Notes under the pieces: generated by a model
What the model was told of the DNA's origin: nothing
The model's input: only the letters and a program-made list of their open reading frames with translations
Databases searched by the model: none
Program-made: the position numbers and the translations under genes
Assembly: GCF_038024875.1 (NCBI RefSeq)
Contig: NZ_CP136136.1
Location: 5,110,651-5,174,650, forward strand
Length of the DNA: 64,000 bases
Source of the DNA: Gordonia rubripertincta
GTDB taxonomy: Bacteria > Actinomycetota > Actinomycetes > Mycobacteriales > Mycobacteriaceae
Direction of reading: 5' to 3'
Shown here: positions 1 to 8,428 of the stretch, in pieces
Position numbering within the stretch: position 1 is the stretch's first letter
Layout of the letters: each line of letters opens with the position of its first letter

Positions 1-1185
1 GATCCGCGAGAAGATCGGGTTGCCGCCGTTGTCGTAGGAACCGTCTGGTCCGAACGCCTCCGGTTCGTAGGTCACCGCGACCGCGATGGACACCTTCTCC
101 TGGGGCAGGTAGCCGACCACGGCGGCATAACCGTTGAACAGCGGGTTCTGCACGATCCAATCTCCGGTCAGGACAACGCCCATGCCGTAGGTGTAGCGCT
201 CGTTCATCTCCATGCACGTCGCACATCCGGGCACCGGACGCGCGACGCCGCGGAGTCGTGTCGAGGTCATCGTCTCGTAGGACTCCTTCGACAGCGTCTC
301 ACCGGCGAAGAGCTTGCGGCCGGTGGCCTCGACGTCGTAGATGTTCGACGTCTGGATGGCTCCGTGGGTGATGCTCCACGAGGGGTTCCAGCCCGTCGTC
401 TCTTCGTAGAACGGCGTGTCCGGCGGCAGATTCAGGATGCCGCGACGTTCGGAGGAGTACGCGTGCAGGGCGGGTTCGGGGATCGTCGCGGTCAGGTCCG
501 ACACGGTGTTGTCGAGGCCCAGTGGCTTCGAAATACGTTCGCTGAGCAGATCTTCGACGGGCTTGCCGGTGATCTTCTCCAGCGCGAGACCGAGGATCAC
601 GTAGTTGGTGTGTGCGTAGTTCCAGTTCGTGCCGGGCTTGTACAGCAGGGGCTTGTCCACCGCGTAGGACAGCATCTCGTCGGTGGTCCACGCCTTGAAC
701 GGGTTGGTGAGCTCGGTCGTCTCGAAGGCGTCGTTGCCGAGGACGTAGTCCTGGTAGCCGGACGTCATGGTCGCCAGCTGACCGAGAGTCACCTCGTCGG
801 CGTGCGGGATCTGCGGCACCCATCTGCCGATGGTGTCGTCGAGGGAGACCTTGTCCTCGTCGACGAGTTGCAGGAGCACCGCGGCGACGTAGGCGATGGC
901 GACGGAGCCGTTGCGGAAGTGCATGTCGGGGGTGGCCGGTACACCGGTCTGGGATTCGCCGAACGCCTTCGTGATCACCTCGTCGCCGTCGTCCGTCACA
1001 CGGACGATCACCGACTTGAGGTGCTTCGACAGCTTCAGGTCCCGCACGATCTGCTCGATTTTCGCGGCGGTTTCCGGGTTCGACGACGCACCCGACGACT
1101 CCGGGGATCCCGAGCCGCCGGACCCGCACCCCCCGAGAACGAGGACCGTCACCATTGCCGCCACCACCGACCAGCGTTTCGCCAT
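1..1185 (-). CDS. Serine-hydrolase / class C beta-lactamase-like lipoprotein, degenerate motifs, 3' end off the window
   Basis: The N-terminus is a lipoprotein signal: a short basic stretch, a hydrophobic core and a lipobox LGGC with the modified Cys at residue 20. A Ser/Gly-rich linker leads into a beta-lactamase/transpeptidase-like fold, visible as the helix VLLQLVDEDKVSLDD, the TLGQLATMTSGYQDY stretch and NYVILGLALEKITG. The usual nucleophile motif SxxK reads SVAI (residues 94-97), and the usual YxN reads YAH (190-192). The catalytic Lys and the motif Asn are therefore absent. The fold assignment is firm from the pattern; hydrolase activity is doubtful, and a binding or surface role is possible. 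Related mycobacterial lipoproteins with altered motifs exist as I recall. The stop codon lies beyond base 1. The ATG at 1185 is chosen because the signal peptide begins there. Confidence 0.85.
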   Translation of the reverse strand, partial: MAKRWSVVAAMVTVLVLGGCGSGGSGSPESSGASSNPETAAKIEQIVRDLKLSKHLKSVIVRVTDDGDEVITKAFGESQTGVPATPDMHFRNGSVAIAYVAAVLLQLVDEDKVSLDDTIGRWVPQIPHADEVTLGQLATMTSGYQDYVLGNDAFETTELTNPFKAWTTDEMLSYAVDKPLLYKPGTNWNYAHTNYVILGLALEKITGKPVEDLLSERISKPLGLDNTVSDLTATIPEPALHAYSSERRGILNLPPDTPFYEETTGWNPSWSITHGAIQTSNIYDVEATGRKLFAGETLSKESYETMTSTRLRGVARPVPGCATCMEMNERYTYGMGVVLTGDWIVQNPLFNGYAAVVGYLPQEKVSIAVAVTYEPEAFGPDGSYDNGGNPIFSRI

Positions 1186-1298
1186 ACGGGCAGCGTCTGA
1201 CATCGACCACCGCTCTGAGTTCGGATCCGACGGATTCGGCACACAATCGCGGCGTAGCGTCGTCGGTGACCCGACCAGCGCGACACGAGGCGGCCCCC

Positions 1299-2159
1299 AT
1301 GACCACAGCCCAGCCGACGATGCCGGCCGCGTTCATCGGACACGGCAATCCGATGAACGCGCTGGAGCGCAACCGGTACACCGAGGCGTGGCGAGCGCTG
1401 GGGCAGGCGGTTCCGAAGCCGCGGGCGATCCTGGTGATCTCGGCGCACTGGTACACCAACGCGACGGCGGTCACGGCGATGCCCCGCCCGCGCACCATCC
1501 ACGATTTCTACGGGTTCCCGCAGGACCTCTTCGACGTCGAGTACCCCGCTCCCGGCGACCCCGAGGTCGCCGAGATGGTTTCCGACGTCGTCAAACCCAC
1601 GTGGTGTGGTCACGACCTGGACAGCTGGGGCATCGATCACGGCACCTGGTCGGTGCTCGTGCACACGTTCCCCGACGCCTCGATCCCCGTTCTACAGTTG
1701 TCGCTCAACGCCTTCAAGGACTTCGAGCACCACTACGAGCTGGGCCGCAAGCTCGCGCCACTACGCGAGCAGGGCGTGCTCATCATCGGCAGCGGCAACA
1801 TCGTGCACAACCTGCACGCGATCGACTTCGCCAAGGCCGACACCGGTTACGACTGGGCCCACCGGTTCGACGATGCTGCCCGTGAAGTATTGCAGGACAA
1901 CCCCTCTGACGTACTGCGACTCGATGGGCATCCCGACTTCGCCAACTCGGTGCCGACACCGGATCACTATCTGCCGCTGCTCTACATCGCCGGCCTCGCA
2001 CAGGAATCGCCGCTCGATCTGCTCGTCGACGGCCATGCGGCCGGTTCGATCTCGATGGCCGCCTACACGCACGGCCTGGACGTGAACACGGGAACGTTCG
2101 GCGACGCACCGGCCGCCGAACTGCCCGACGGGTTCCCGTCCCTGGACTCCAACATCTGA
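1299..2159 (+). CDS. DODA-type extradiol aromatic-ring-opening dioxygenase (YgiD/LigB-like)
   Basis: The 286-residue protein opens with the family signature PAAFIGHGNPMNALE, followed by ILVISAHWYTNATAV and later GSGNIVHNL and TPDHYLPLLYIAG. The His residues in GHGNPM, SAHWYT and TPDH are the ones that hold the metal in YgiD-like enzymes. Family members open catechol-type rings such as DOPA, or act as uncharacterised LigB-class III dioxygenases. The natural substrate cannot be told from sequence. The ATG at 1299 sits 8 bases after a GAGG and just before the first conserved strand; an upstream extension would run into the divergent lipoprotein's promoter. It is a single cytoplasmic gene with no obvious operon partner. 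Confidence 0.9.
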   Translation: MTTAQPTMPAAFIGHGNPMNALERNRYTEAWRALGQAVPKPRAILVISAHWYTNATAVTAMPRPRTIHDFYGFPQDLFDVEYPAPGDPEVAEMVSDVVKPTWCGHDLDSWGIDHGTWSVLVHTFPDASIPVLQLSLNAFKDFEHHYELGRKLAPLREQGVLIIGSGNIVHNLHAIDFAKADTGYDWAHRFDDAAREVLQDNPSDVLRLDGHPDFANSVPTPDHYLPLLYIAGLAQESPLDLLVDGHAAGSISMAAYTHGLDVNTGTFGDAPAAELPDGFPSLDSNI

Positions 2160-2182
2160 ATCCCGCCGACCGTATCGAGGTC

Positions 2183-2668
2183 TCAGGACTCCAGGAACTC
2201 GTCGATCTGGTTGATCGCCTCGGTCGAGCCTTCGATGACGCCCATGTCGAGCACCTTCTGCAGCGCTTCGGCGGAGTCATACGCGCCGATGTACGTCGCG
2301 ACGGTCTTGCCGTCCTTCTCGACGAACGAGTAGGAGTTGTGCGATACGGGCATATCGGTGATCGGGTTGAGGTCGGCGTCGGCGAAACCGTCGAGGAACG
2401 TGAAACCGTGTGGCTCGTCGACTGATTCGATCTCCCAGTAGCCGCCGAACTTCTCGCCTTCGGGGCCGGTCATGTAGTAGGTGACCTTGCCACCAGGCTT
2501 GAACTCGTGGTCGACGACAGTCGCCGGGTAGGTCGGCGGGCCCCAGATCTTCTCGAGCTGGCGCGGGTCGGCGTAGATCTGCCAGACGCGTTCGACGGGG
2601 GCTGCGAATTCGGCGTTGATGGTGATCGTGCGGGCGTCGAGGTCCGGGGTCACATCGATGACGGGCAT
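2183..2668 (-). CDS. SRPBCC (AHSA1-type) ligand-binding domain protein
   Basis: This 161-residue cytoplasmic protein fits the START/Bet v1-like SRPBCC fold of the AHSA1 group: ITINAEFAAPVERVWQIYADPRQLEKIWGP at the start, then WEIESVDEPHGFTFLDGF and a C-terminal helix ending INQIDEFLES. Such proteins bind hydrophobic ligands in a central cavity, and many are encoded beside an ArsR repressor, as here. The gene begins 3 bases after the stop of the ArsR gene, so the two are almost certainly one transcript and translationally coupled. The ligand is unknown. Confidence 0.88.
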   Translation of the reverse strand: MPVIDVTPDLDARTITINAEFAAPVERVWQIYADPRQLEKIWGPPTYPATVVDHEFKPGGKVTYYMTGPEGEKFGGYWEIESVDEPHGFTFLDGFADADLNPITDMPVSHNSYSFVEKDGKTVATYIGAYDSAEALQKVLDMGVIEGSTEAINQIDEFLES

Positions 2669-2671
2669 GGG

Positions 2672-3046
2672 TCATTCCTCCGATGGTGTTGCAGGTGATG
2701 GTGTTTCGAGCATGAGTAGGTCGTCGATGCGCGCGATACGACCGCGCCACACCTGTTCGAGCTCGGTGAGCATCGACGCCACCGAACGCACCGCGGCGAC
2801 ATCGCCACTGGCAAGTTGCTCGCGGCCCTGACGACGCTTGGTCAGCAGACCCGCCTTCTCCAGTACTGCGACGTGCTTCTGCACTGCCGCGAAGCTCATG
2901 TCGTATTTCGCGGCGAGTACCGAGACCGAGTGTTCACCGGCGAGCACGCGCCGCAAGATGTCGCGGCGGGTGCGATCGGACAGCGCGTGGAACAGGGCGT
3001 CGGCCCTGTCTTCCTCGTCTGGCGATGTGCGAGTGGTTCCGGCCAC
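2672..3046 (-). CDS. ArsR-family transcriptional regulator
   Basis: A winged-helix repressor of the SdpR/ArsR type: ALFHALSDRTRRDILRRVL, then the recognition region LAAKYDMSFAAVQKHVAVLEKAGLLTKRRQGRE. No CxC metal-binding motif is seen, which fits the subset of ArsR proteins paired with SRPBCC proteins. I place the start at the GTG at 3046. A TTG at 3061 gives five more residues but would lie inside the palindromic operator. The gene leads a two-gene operon with the SRPBCC gene and is probably autoregulated through the palindrome just upstream. The inducer is unknown. Confidence 0.85.
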   Translation of the reverse strand: MAGTTRTSPDEEDRADALFHALSDRTRRDILRRVLAGEHSVSVLAAKYDMSFAAVQKHVAVLEKAGLLTKRRQGREQLASGDVAAVRSVASMLTELEQVWRGRIARIDDLLMLETPSPATPSEE

Positions 3047-3053
3047 ACCTCCA

Positions 3054-3077
3054 ACATACAACCGAACGGTTGTATGT
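3054..3077. promoter_or_regulatory. Perfect palindrome, probable ArsR operator
   Basis: Two perfect 11-base arms, ACATACAACCG and CGGTTGTATGT, are separated by AA. The site ends 7 bases before the GTG start of the ArsR gene. A dimeric repressor bound here would block its own transcription. The assignment to this ArsR is inferred from position. Confidence 0.75.
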
Positions 3078-3119
3078 CAACCCCTCGCCGGTGGTCGTCG
3101 TGCGTCACCGCGCAACGTG

Positions 3120-4775
3120 TCACTGCTCGGTGACGCGACCACCCTCGACGTGCCAGTGCCGGTCGACGCGGACGTTGGCCAGCATCCGCCGGTCGTGGGT
3201 GACCAGGAGCAGCGCGCCGTCATAGGAGTCGAGCGCCGATTCCAACTGCTCGATGGCCGGGAGGTCCAGATGGTTGGTGGGCTCGTCGAGCACGAGGACG
3301 TTGACGCCACGGGCCTGCAGCAACGCCAGTCCGGCGCGGGTGCGCTCCCCCGGCGACAGCTCGCCTGCCGCCCGGTCGACATGGTCGGCGCGAAGACCGA
3401 ACTTGGCCAGCAGCGTCCGGACGTCGGCCATGGTGTAGTCGGGTACGAGTTGGGCGAAGCGTTCGGCCAGCGGCGTCGTACCGGTGAACTGCCCACGCGC
3501 CTGGTCGATCTCGCCGATCGCGACGTTGGCTCCGAGTTGCGCTGTCCCCGAGTCGGGTTGGAGGTGGCCGAGGAGCAGTCGGAGCAGCGTCGACTTACCG
3601 GCGCCGTTGGGGCCGGTGATGCCGATGCGCTCCCCGGCGTTCACCTGGATCGAGACCGGCCCCATCACGAAATCCCCCTGTCGCACAACGACGTTGTTCA
3701 ACGTCGACACCACGGAGCTCGATCGCGGCGCCGAACCGATGGTGAACTCGAGGACCCATTCCTTGCGCGGTTCGGCGACCTCGTCCAGGCGCGCGATCCG
3801 GCTCTCCATCTGCCGGACCTTCTGCGCCTGTTTCTCACTCGATTCGGTGGCGGCGCGGCGTCGGATCTTGTCGTTGTCGGGAGCCTTGCGCATCGCGTTG
3901 CGCACGCCCTGGCTCGACCACTCCCGTTGGGTACGCGCCCGTGCCACGAGATCGGCTTTCTTCGCGGCGAACTCTTCGTACTCCTCGCGCTTGTGCCGGC
4001 GCGCCACCTCGCGTTCCTCGAGGTAGCTCTCGTAACCGCCGCCGAAGACCGTGTTGGTGTGCTGGGCGAGATCGAGTTCCAGCACCCGGGTCACGCTGCG
4101 TGCCAGAAACTCTCGATCATGGCTCACGAGCACGACGCCGCCGCGCAGGCCGGCGACGACCTCCTCCAGTCGGGCGATGCCGTCGAGATCGAGATCATTG
4201 GTCGGCTCGTCGAGCATGACGATGTCGAATCGGGAGCACAGCAGTGCGGCGAGGCCGACGCGCGCGGCCTGTCCACCGGACAGCGCGGTCATCGGCGTGG
4301 TGTCGGGGTCGATGACGTCGGTGTCCAGACCGAGGTCGGAGAGGACCGCCGGGAGCCGCTCGTCGAGATCGGCGGCGCCGGTGGTGAGCCAGTGGTCGAG
4401 CGCCGAGGCATAGACGTCGGCGGCATCGTCCGGGGCCGAGTCGTCGGCGAGTGCCGCGGCCGCAGCGTCCATCGCCTGCGTGGCAGCCGTGCAACCGGTG
4501 CGCCGCCCCACGTATTCGCGGACGGTCTCACCCGGAATCCGCTCATGCTCCTGCGGAAGCCAGCCGACGAAGGCGTCCGACGGCGCCCGCGACACCGATC
4601 CCGCCAGTGGTGCGAGGTCACCGGCCAGGACCCGCAGCAGCGTCGTCTTACCCGCCCCGTTCGCGCCGACCACCCCGACCACATCGCCCGGAGCGACGGT
4701 GAGGTCGAGATGATCGAACAGGACGCGGTGGGCGTATCCGCCCGCGACATCCTTGGCGACGAGAGTTGCGGTCAT
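3120..4775 (-). CDS. ABC-F family ATPase (two nucleotide-binding domains)
   Basis: The 551-residue soluble protein has two ABC domains and no membrane segment. Walker A motifs are GANGAGKT (37-44) and GPNGAGKS (388-395). The signatures are LSGGQ (165-169) and LSPGE (473-477), each followed by a Walker B reading LDEPTN. A charged linker of about 80 residues between them (roughly 255-335, rich in Arg, Lys and Glu) is the region that inserts at the ribosomal E site in translation-factor ABC-F proteins. Some ABC-F members protect ribosomes from macrolides or lincosamides, others are housekeeping. It resembles mycobacterial Rv1473 in my memory, but resistance cannot be inferred from sequence alone. 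It is not a transporter despite the usual family name. Confidence 0.92.
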   Translation of the reverse strand: MTATLVAKDVAGGYAHRVLFDHLDLTVAPGDVVGVVGANGAGKTTLLRVLAGDLAPLAGSVSRAPSDAFVGWLPQEHERIPGETVREYVGRRTGCTAATQAMDAAAAALADDSAPDDAADVYASALDHWLTTGAADLDERLPAVLSDLGLDTDVIDPDTTPMTALSGGQAARVGLAALLCSRFDIVMLDEPTNDLDLDGIARLEEVVAGLRGGVVLVSHDREFLARSVTRVLELDLAQHTNTVFGGGYESYLEEREVARRHKREEYEEFAAKKADLVARARTQREWSSQGVRNAMRKAPDNDKIRRRAATESSEKQAQKVRQMESRIARLDEVAEPRKEWVLEFTIGSAPRSSSVVSTLNNVVVRQGDFVMGPVSIQVNAGERIGITGPNGAGKSTLLRLLLGHLQPDSGTAQLGANVAIGEIDQARGQFTGTTPLAERFAQLVPDYTMADVRTLLAKFGLRADHVDRAAGELSPGERTRAGLALLQARGVNVLVLDEPTNHLDLPAIEQLESALDSYDGALLLVTHDRRMLANVRVDRHWHVEGGRVTEQ

Positions 4776-4816
4776 CGGTCAATGGTCGCACCACCGGCGA
4801 CGCCGGCCGTGCCCGG

Positions 4817-5617
4817 TCAGCCCCTGGTCTTCCCCGGCGTCGGTGCGGGGGCCGGTTCGTCAGGCGCCTTGCCGAGCGCGAACTTTCCGTCCTGGAACAT
4901 CAGGGGGTAGAGGATGCCACCGATGAGGCCGCCGAGCAGCGGCGCGAGCCAGAACAACCACAGTTGGCCGGGGGCTCCGTTGCCGTTGAAGAACGCGACC
5001 GCCGTCGAACGTGCCGGGTTGACCGAGGTGTTGCTGATCGGGATCGAGACGAGGTGGATCAGCGTCAGCGTCAGACCGATGGCCAGCGGGCCGAATCCCG
5101 CTGGAGCCCGGCCGTCGGTGGCGCCGAGGACCACCAGCAGGAAGAACGCCGTGAGGACCACCTCGGCGATCAGGACCGCCAGTAGGGTGTAGTTGTTCGG
5201 CGAATGGTCGCCGTAACCGTTGGCCGCCATGTTGCCGGTTGCCTCGAATCCGGGCTTGCCGCTGGCGATCACGTACAGGAGGGTACCGGCGAGCAGGCCG
5301 CCGACGACCTGGGCAATCCAATAGCCCGGCAGGTCTTTCACCGGTAGACGACCACTGACGACCGCGCCGAGGGTGATCGCCGGGTTGAAGTGCGCCCCCG
5401 ACACATGCCCGACGGCGTAGGCCATCGTGACGACCGTCAATCCGAACGCCAGCGCGACACCGAGCAATCCGATGCCCAGCTGGATGAGGGTGTCTCTGTC
5501 ATCGCCGGCGCTCGCGACGTACTTGGCAGCGAAGATCGCGCTGCCGCAACCGCCGAAGACCAACCAGAAGGTGCCGAACAACTCGGCGAGCAACCGGCGT
5601 GGAGTACTTGCTGTCAT
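4817..5617 (-). CDS. aqpZ: Aquaporin Z, water channel
   Basis: The 266-residue protein has six membrane segments and the two half-helix motifs SGAHFNPAIT and NTSVNPARST. The residues that make the narrow filter of E. coli AqpZ (Phe in AFGLT, His in HLVSIP, Thr and Arg in NTSVNPAR) are all present, so it should conduct water rather than glycerol. The ATG at 5617 follows an AAGGAGA nine bases upstream. It is preferred over a longer frame because MTASTPRRLLAELFGTFWLV is the normal family start. The C-terminal tail is Pro/Ala-rich. It stands alone. Confidence 0.95.
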   Translation of the reverse strand: MTASTPRRLLAELFGTFWLVFGGCGSAIFAAKYVASAGDDRDTLIQLGIGLLGVALAFGLTVVTMAYAVGHVSGAHFNPAITLGAVVSGRLPVKDLPGYWIAQVVGGLLAGTLLYVIASGKPGFEATGNMAANGYGDHSPNNYTLLAVLIAEVVLTAFFLLVVLGATDGRAPAGFGPLAIGLTLTLIHLVSIPISNTSVNPARSTAVAFFNGNGAPGQLWLFWLAPLLGGLIGGILYPLMFQDGKFALGKAPDEPAPAPTPGKTRG

Positions 5618-6006
5618 GAGACCGTGTCTCCTTCGCCCGGCTCGAAGTTCACAGGCACGGCGACGCCGAGCCGGTATGTCCCCGCCACCGTGTCCCGAGT
5701 GGACCGCAGTCACCGGGGAATGTCTGCCCGTTTACGGATCTCATGCTCAGAATTGACCCCCACGTGTCCTTCGGTGCTCATTCGACCGCATGAAAAACGG
5801 CATTCCGCACGTTCGGGAAAAGGGCGGGGAACGCAATCTTCACGACCCCCAACACTCATTCTGAACTGCGAGAACATTCAACCGAATGCTGCCGGTCGAC
5901 CTTTGTCGAACATCGACGAAAGACGCCTTTGCGCGCGGTACTCTCCCGTAGTCGATGACCACCTCCGGTCGAATCTCGCGTAATCGCCTCAGAGAAGGAG
6001 CCCACC
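5618..6006. other. Divergent intergenic region, no gene seen
   Basis: This is the shared upstream region of aqpZ (minus) and the 6007 gene (plus). It is less GC-rich than its surroundings. The ribosome-binding sequence GAAGGAG for the downstream GTG sits at its right end, and TACTCT near 5939 could be a -10 element. I see no convincing coding frame, RNA gene or long repeat. Confidence 0.6.
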
Positions 6007-6972
6007 GTGGGTAGTCCCTACGATCCCAACCAGCCCACTCGGCTCGGCCCGCAGGATGGGCAGCAGCCCCATGGTCAGCAACCGTATGGTCAGCAGCCCT
6101 ACCCGCAGCAGGGTTACGGGCAACAGTCGTACGGCGGGCAACCCGGTGGTCAGCAGCCTTACGGCCAACCGTATGTTCAACAGCCCGGTGGACAGCAGCC
6201 ATACGGTCAGCAGCCGTACGGTCAGCAGCCTCCCCCGCCTCCGGCGTCATCGGGTGGCGGCATGAAGTGGTGGTTGATCGGCGGCGGTGGCCTCCTGCTC
6301 GTGCTGATCGTCGTGGTGGCGGTCGTCCTCGCGTTCACGCTGGGCGGCGGTGACAACAGCTCCGACGAGCCGAAGATCCCGACCGCGTCGGCTGTCGCCT
6401 TGCTGCTGCCGGAGTCCGAGTTCCCGGACATCACCGGCGAATTCACGCTGGAGACCGAGCAGTCCGACGACGACGGCACCACCGTCGACAACGAGAAGTG
6501 CGCGCAACTGGTGAACACCCCGGACACCAGCGCCGACTTCGCGCAGCGCGAACTCTCCGAGACCGCCGACGGCGGCGAGGTGTTCTTCGGCCTCGACCAG
6601 TACAGCGCCGACGTGACCAAGCCTGCCGACGGCGGATACGACGACTTCGACGACATCCTCTCCGCCTGCGAGACCTTCACCCTGAACCTCGAAGAGGACG
6701 GCGAGACCATCCCCGTGGCAATGAAACTCGACGAGCAGACCCTGCCCATCAGCGGCGACTACAAGGCCGTCCGGATGACCGGTCAGTTCTCCATCTCCGA
6801 CATCGAGGTCCACATGGTGGGCACGCTGGTCGTCGGCGAGGAGCGCGGCGTCTCGTTCTCGGTGTCCCACAACACCTTCAGTGACAGCGCACCGTCGGTC
6901 AGCTCCGAGGTGACCAGCAACCTCGCCGAGATGTACACCGCGCAGCGTCAGCAGATCGCCGACGCCGCGTAG
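6007..6972 (+). CDS. Membrane-anchored protein with Gln/Pro/Tyr-rich repeat N-terminus
   Basis: Three parts are visible in 321 residues. Residues 1-85 are a low-complexity cytoplasmic tail with about nine copies of QQPYG/QQPGG-like units. One membrane helix follows (GLLLVLIVVVAVVLAFTL). The extracellular domain of about 200 residues has an acidic bias and two Cys (EKCAQL and SACETF) that could pair. The layout resembles the mycobacterial proteins in which a Pro/Gln-rich tail precedes a PknH-C-like sensor domain, but I cannot name the ectodomain. It starts at GTG with GAAGGAG upstream and ends just before a strong hairpin, so it is probably monocistronic. Confidence 0.85.
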   Translation: MGSPYDPNQPTRLGPQDGQQPHGQQPYGQQPYPQQGYGQQSYGGQPGGQQPYGQPYVQQPGGQQPYGQQPYGQQPPPPPASSGGGMKWWLIGGGGLLLVLIVVVAVVLAFTLGGGDNSSDEPKIPTASAVALLLPESEFPDITGEFTLETEQSDDDGTTVDNEKCAQLVNTPDTSADFAQRELSETADGGEVFFGLDQYSADVTKPADGGYDDFDDILSACETFTLNLEEDGETIPVAMKLDEQTLPISGDYKAVRMTGQFSISDIEVHMVGTLVVGEERGVSFSVSHNTFSDSAPSVSSEVTSNLAEMYTAQRQQIADAA

Positions 6973-6986
6973 CTCGACGCTCAGAG

Positions 6987-7046
6987 CCGCCACCTCCGTG
7001 CGGGAACGCCGGGTGAGGCCCGGCGGTTCGGCCGCGGAGGTGGCGG
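6987..7046 (+). terminator. Strong hairpin after the repeat-rich membrane protein
   Basis: Perfect 12-base arms CCGCCACCTCCG (6987-6998) and CGGAGGTGGCGG (7035-7046) enclose a second small hairpin. No long T run follows, which is usual for actinobacterial terminators. It begins 14 bases after the stop codon. Confidence 0.7.
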
Positions 7047-7132
7047 TTGTGCTGTGCCGTCCGCATCCGCAGGGTTGAGCCCTCTACCGACCGGGTACCA
7101 ACTCACGGCATTGCGTACCGCGAGAGGAAGAG

Positions 7133-7640
7133 GTGGATGTGGCCGGCACGGACGCTTTCGACAAGATGGTCGAAGTCATCGACTACCCGGTGTTCGTGAT
7201 CACGACCGTCGCCGAAGGTCGACGCTCGGGATGTCTCGTGGGATTCGCCACCCCAGACGAGCATCGACCCACGACGCTTCCTGATCGGGATCTCCCAGGC
7301 CAATCACACGCACGGTGTCGCGACGGCCGCCGAGTATCTCGCGGTGCACCTGATACCGAGCGATCACCGGGAACTCGCGGAACTGTTCGGAGGACAGACC
7401 GGCGACGAGATCGACAAGTTCGCGCGCTGCCGATGGTCGGCGGGACCGCACGGGTTGCCGATCCTCGAGGACTCGGAGATGTGGTTTGCCGCACGCATTC
7501 TCGACCGCATCGATGTCGGCGACCACACGGCGCACATCGTCGAACCGGTCGATGGCGCGATACTCGTCGACGATCCCGAGCGGGATTCGTGGGTCAGCTT
7601 CGCCGACACCCGCCACATCGAGCCGGGACACGACGCATGA
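7133..7640 (+). pseudogene. Flavin-reductase-like domain protein, frameshifted
   Basis: The first 39 codons give a good flavin-reductase-like start (DKMVEVIDYPVFVITTV, then SGCLVGFAT). The frame then fails at the CCCC run at 7251-7254. Removing one C restores QTSIDPRRFLIGIS, NHTHGVATAAEYLAVHLI and the rest of the family pattern to the TGA at 7638-7640. The product would be about 168 residues that bind FMN in the manner of small NAD(P)H:flavin reductases. The last bases overlap the ATG of the RibD-C gene (ATGA), so translation of that gene was probably coupled. One base in a homopolymer separates it from an intact gene, so a sequencing error is as likely as a real lesion. Confidence 0.8.
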
Positions 7641-8377
7641 GCGACCAGACCGACGTGCAGAACGGCACCGGCTTCGACGCGCCGTCCTTCGCCGAACGTC
7701 TCTACGCCGACTTCCCCGAGGGACTCCGCACCAACATGGTGATGAGCATCGACGGCTCGGTCAGTTTCCGCGGCCGTGTCGGCCCGCTGTCCTCGCCGGC
7801 CGACCGCGCTCTCTTCCACGCTCTCCGCGCGTTGTCCGATGTCGTGTTAGTCGGAGCCGCCACCGCACGCGTCGAGAAGTACGGTCCCCCTACCCTGTCC
7901 GACGAACTGACCGAGTTACGCTCGCGCAACCGGTGGCCAGGGGCGTCGGACATCCCGCGCCTGGCAATCGTCACGTTGACCTGCACACTGCCCGAGCGGT
8001 CGCTCGACGTTCCGCCCGAGCATCGTCCGATCGTCATCACCTCGGCACAGGCCGACACCTCCGCGGTGCGGGGTCGAGCGGAGATCATCGCGCTCGGTGA
8101 CGACGGCATCGATCTGACCGCCGCGATCGCCGAACTACGCGCCCGAGGCTTGCGACGCATCAATTGCGAAGGTGGCCCGAGCCTGCTCGACAAGCTGTCC
8201 GAAGCCGACCTGGTCGACGAGTTCTGCGTGACGATGGCACCCCAGGTGACCGCCGAAGGCAACCCGGTGACCGACCCCGCCGCCGCTGTGCGCAGCCCGC
8301 TCGACGCCCCTCGTCGATTCCGGCTCAAGCACGCCGTCCCGCACGGCGACGACGTCTTCCTTCGCTACGTGCGGTGA
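7637..8377 (+). CDS. Pyrimidine reductase / RibD C-terminal domain protein
   Basis: The 246-residue protein has the RibD-C/dihydrofolate-reductase-like fold: LRTNMVMSIDGSVSFRGRVGPLSSPADRALFHALRALSDVVLVGAATAR, then INCEGGPSLLDKL and DEFCVTMAPQV near the end. The deaminase half of bifunctional RibD is absent. Stand-alone members are NADPH-dependent reductases; the mycobacterial relative Rv2671 can replace dihydrofolate reductase when overproduced. The start ATG overlaps the stop of the preceding flavin reductase by four bases, suggesting a flavin- or NADPH-linked pair. The precise substrate is not known. Confidence 0.88.
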   Translation: MSDQTDVQNGTGFDAPSFAERLYADFPEGLRTNMVMSIDGSVSFRGRVGPLSSPADRALFHALRALSDVVLVGAATARVEKYGPPTLSDELTELRSRNRWPGASDIPRLAIVTLTCTLPERSLDVPPEHRPIVITSAQADTSAVRGRAEIIALGDDGIDLTAAIAELRARGLRRINCEGGPSLLDKLSEADLVDEFCVTMAPQVTAEGNPVTDPAAAVRSPLDAPRRFRLKHAVPHGDDVFLRYVR

Positions 8378-8428
8378 CTTCGACGGACCCGTGCAGTTTC
8401 CCGGCGGTTCCACCGGGTACCCGCGGCC

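Noticed and set aside
299..1498. Long minus-strand open frame over the lipoprotein gene
   Set aside because: It is Arg-rich, out of frame with the lipoprotein, and shows no family pattern. It is a shadow frame of GC-rich coding DNA.
6061..6240. Possible CRISPR array
   Set aside because: The repeats are in-frame protein repeats in a gene, too short and without unique spacers. No cas gene is near.
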